From: Bombyx mori
Taxonomy: Eukaryota; Arthropoda; Insecta; Lepidoptera; Bombycidae
Length of the DNA stretch: 64,000 nucleotides
Reading direction: 5' to 3'
Assembly: GCF_030269925.1 (NCBI RefSeq)
Contig: NC_085128.1
Span: 14,076,501-14,140,500 of the forward strand
Shown here in pieces: positions 63,777 to 64,000 of the stretch. Position 1 is the stretch's first letter. Each line of letters opens with the position of its first letter. The notes beneath the pieces were generated by a model that was not told where the DNA came from, did not search any database, and saw nothing but the letters and a program-made list of their open reading frames with translations. The position numbers and the translations under genes are program-made.

Positions 63777-64000
63777 TTTTTTTTTCCCTACCGAGGCTGA
63801 TAGCCTTGAGAGGCTATTTCAGCTTCGCCCTAACATGTAGGTGAGCTCACGGGGCTCAAACCGGAAGTGTTGCTAACACTGGCCCTAGCAAGAGCAGTGC
63901 TTCCCAGAAACTAGCACCGGATCGGAAACGCACCCACTGAGAAGATCCGGCGAGAAACTCAGTAGGCTGTGTCTGTGGGTTAATTTACTCGCCGAGCACT
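63777..64000 (-). mobile_element. S2 (Bm1-like) SINE, cut by window edge
   Basis: A T-run, then CCCTACCGAGGCTGATAGCC, begins the reversed element. CTAGCACCGGATCGGAAACG and GATCCGGCGAGAAACTCAGT follow up to the end of the window, where it continues. Confidence 0.85.

Noticed and set aside
1..64000. CRISPR arrays, bacterial operons, origins or attachment sites
   Set aside because: The direct repeats are dispersed eukaryotic retroposons and Helitrons without regular spacers; nothing bacterial is seen.

Overview
The window looks like lepidopteran nuclear DNA, most likely silkmoth (Bombyx). The background is AT-rich. It carries many copies of two SINE-like families I associate from memory with Bombyx (a tRNA-headed SINE with a BMC1-type 3' part, and a Bm1-like SINE), Helitrons of the TC...CTAG-T type, several kinds of LINE 3' fragment, and an R1-clade LINE. 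No complete host gene is visible. It reads as intergenic or long intronic sequence filled by nested mobile elements. Family names are from memory; I could not search a database.

Layout. 1-16.7 kb: Helitrons in four places (two abutting), two TIR-type MITE families, about ten SINE pieces and a LINE C-terminal remnant with an open frame at 10.9-11.25 kb. 16.7-31 kb: SINEs, LINE tails and a Helitron at 26 kb split by a retroposon with an 11-bp target duplication. 31-50 kb: an intact copy of a TIR element ('element X', 31.8 kb), a 5'-truncated R1-clade LINE with its target duplication (36 kb), and Helitrons at 40.5, 41.0 and 44.8 kb. 50-57 kb: a near-complete, GC-rich, 6.8-kb R1-clade LINE on the minus strand, inserted inside a second copy of element X. 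57.5-62.6 kb: mostly unique AT-rich sequence with one MITE and one possible host terminal exon (60.33 kb). 62.6-64 kb: converging RTE-like LINE tails and two SINEs.

The main functional unit is the R1-clade LINE at 50,075-56,904. Its ORF1 carries three CCHC-type knuckles. Its ORF2 has an AP-like endonuclease, a reverse transcriptase and a C-terminal CCHC, and begins at a TAATG stop-start overlap with ORF1. ORF2 is broken only by one extra base in a run of nine G. A hairpin about 24 nt before the poly(A) is matched, with different bases but the same fold and spacing, in the truncated relative at 36 kb.
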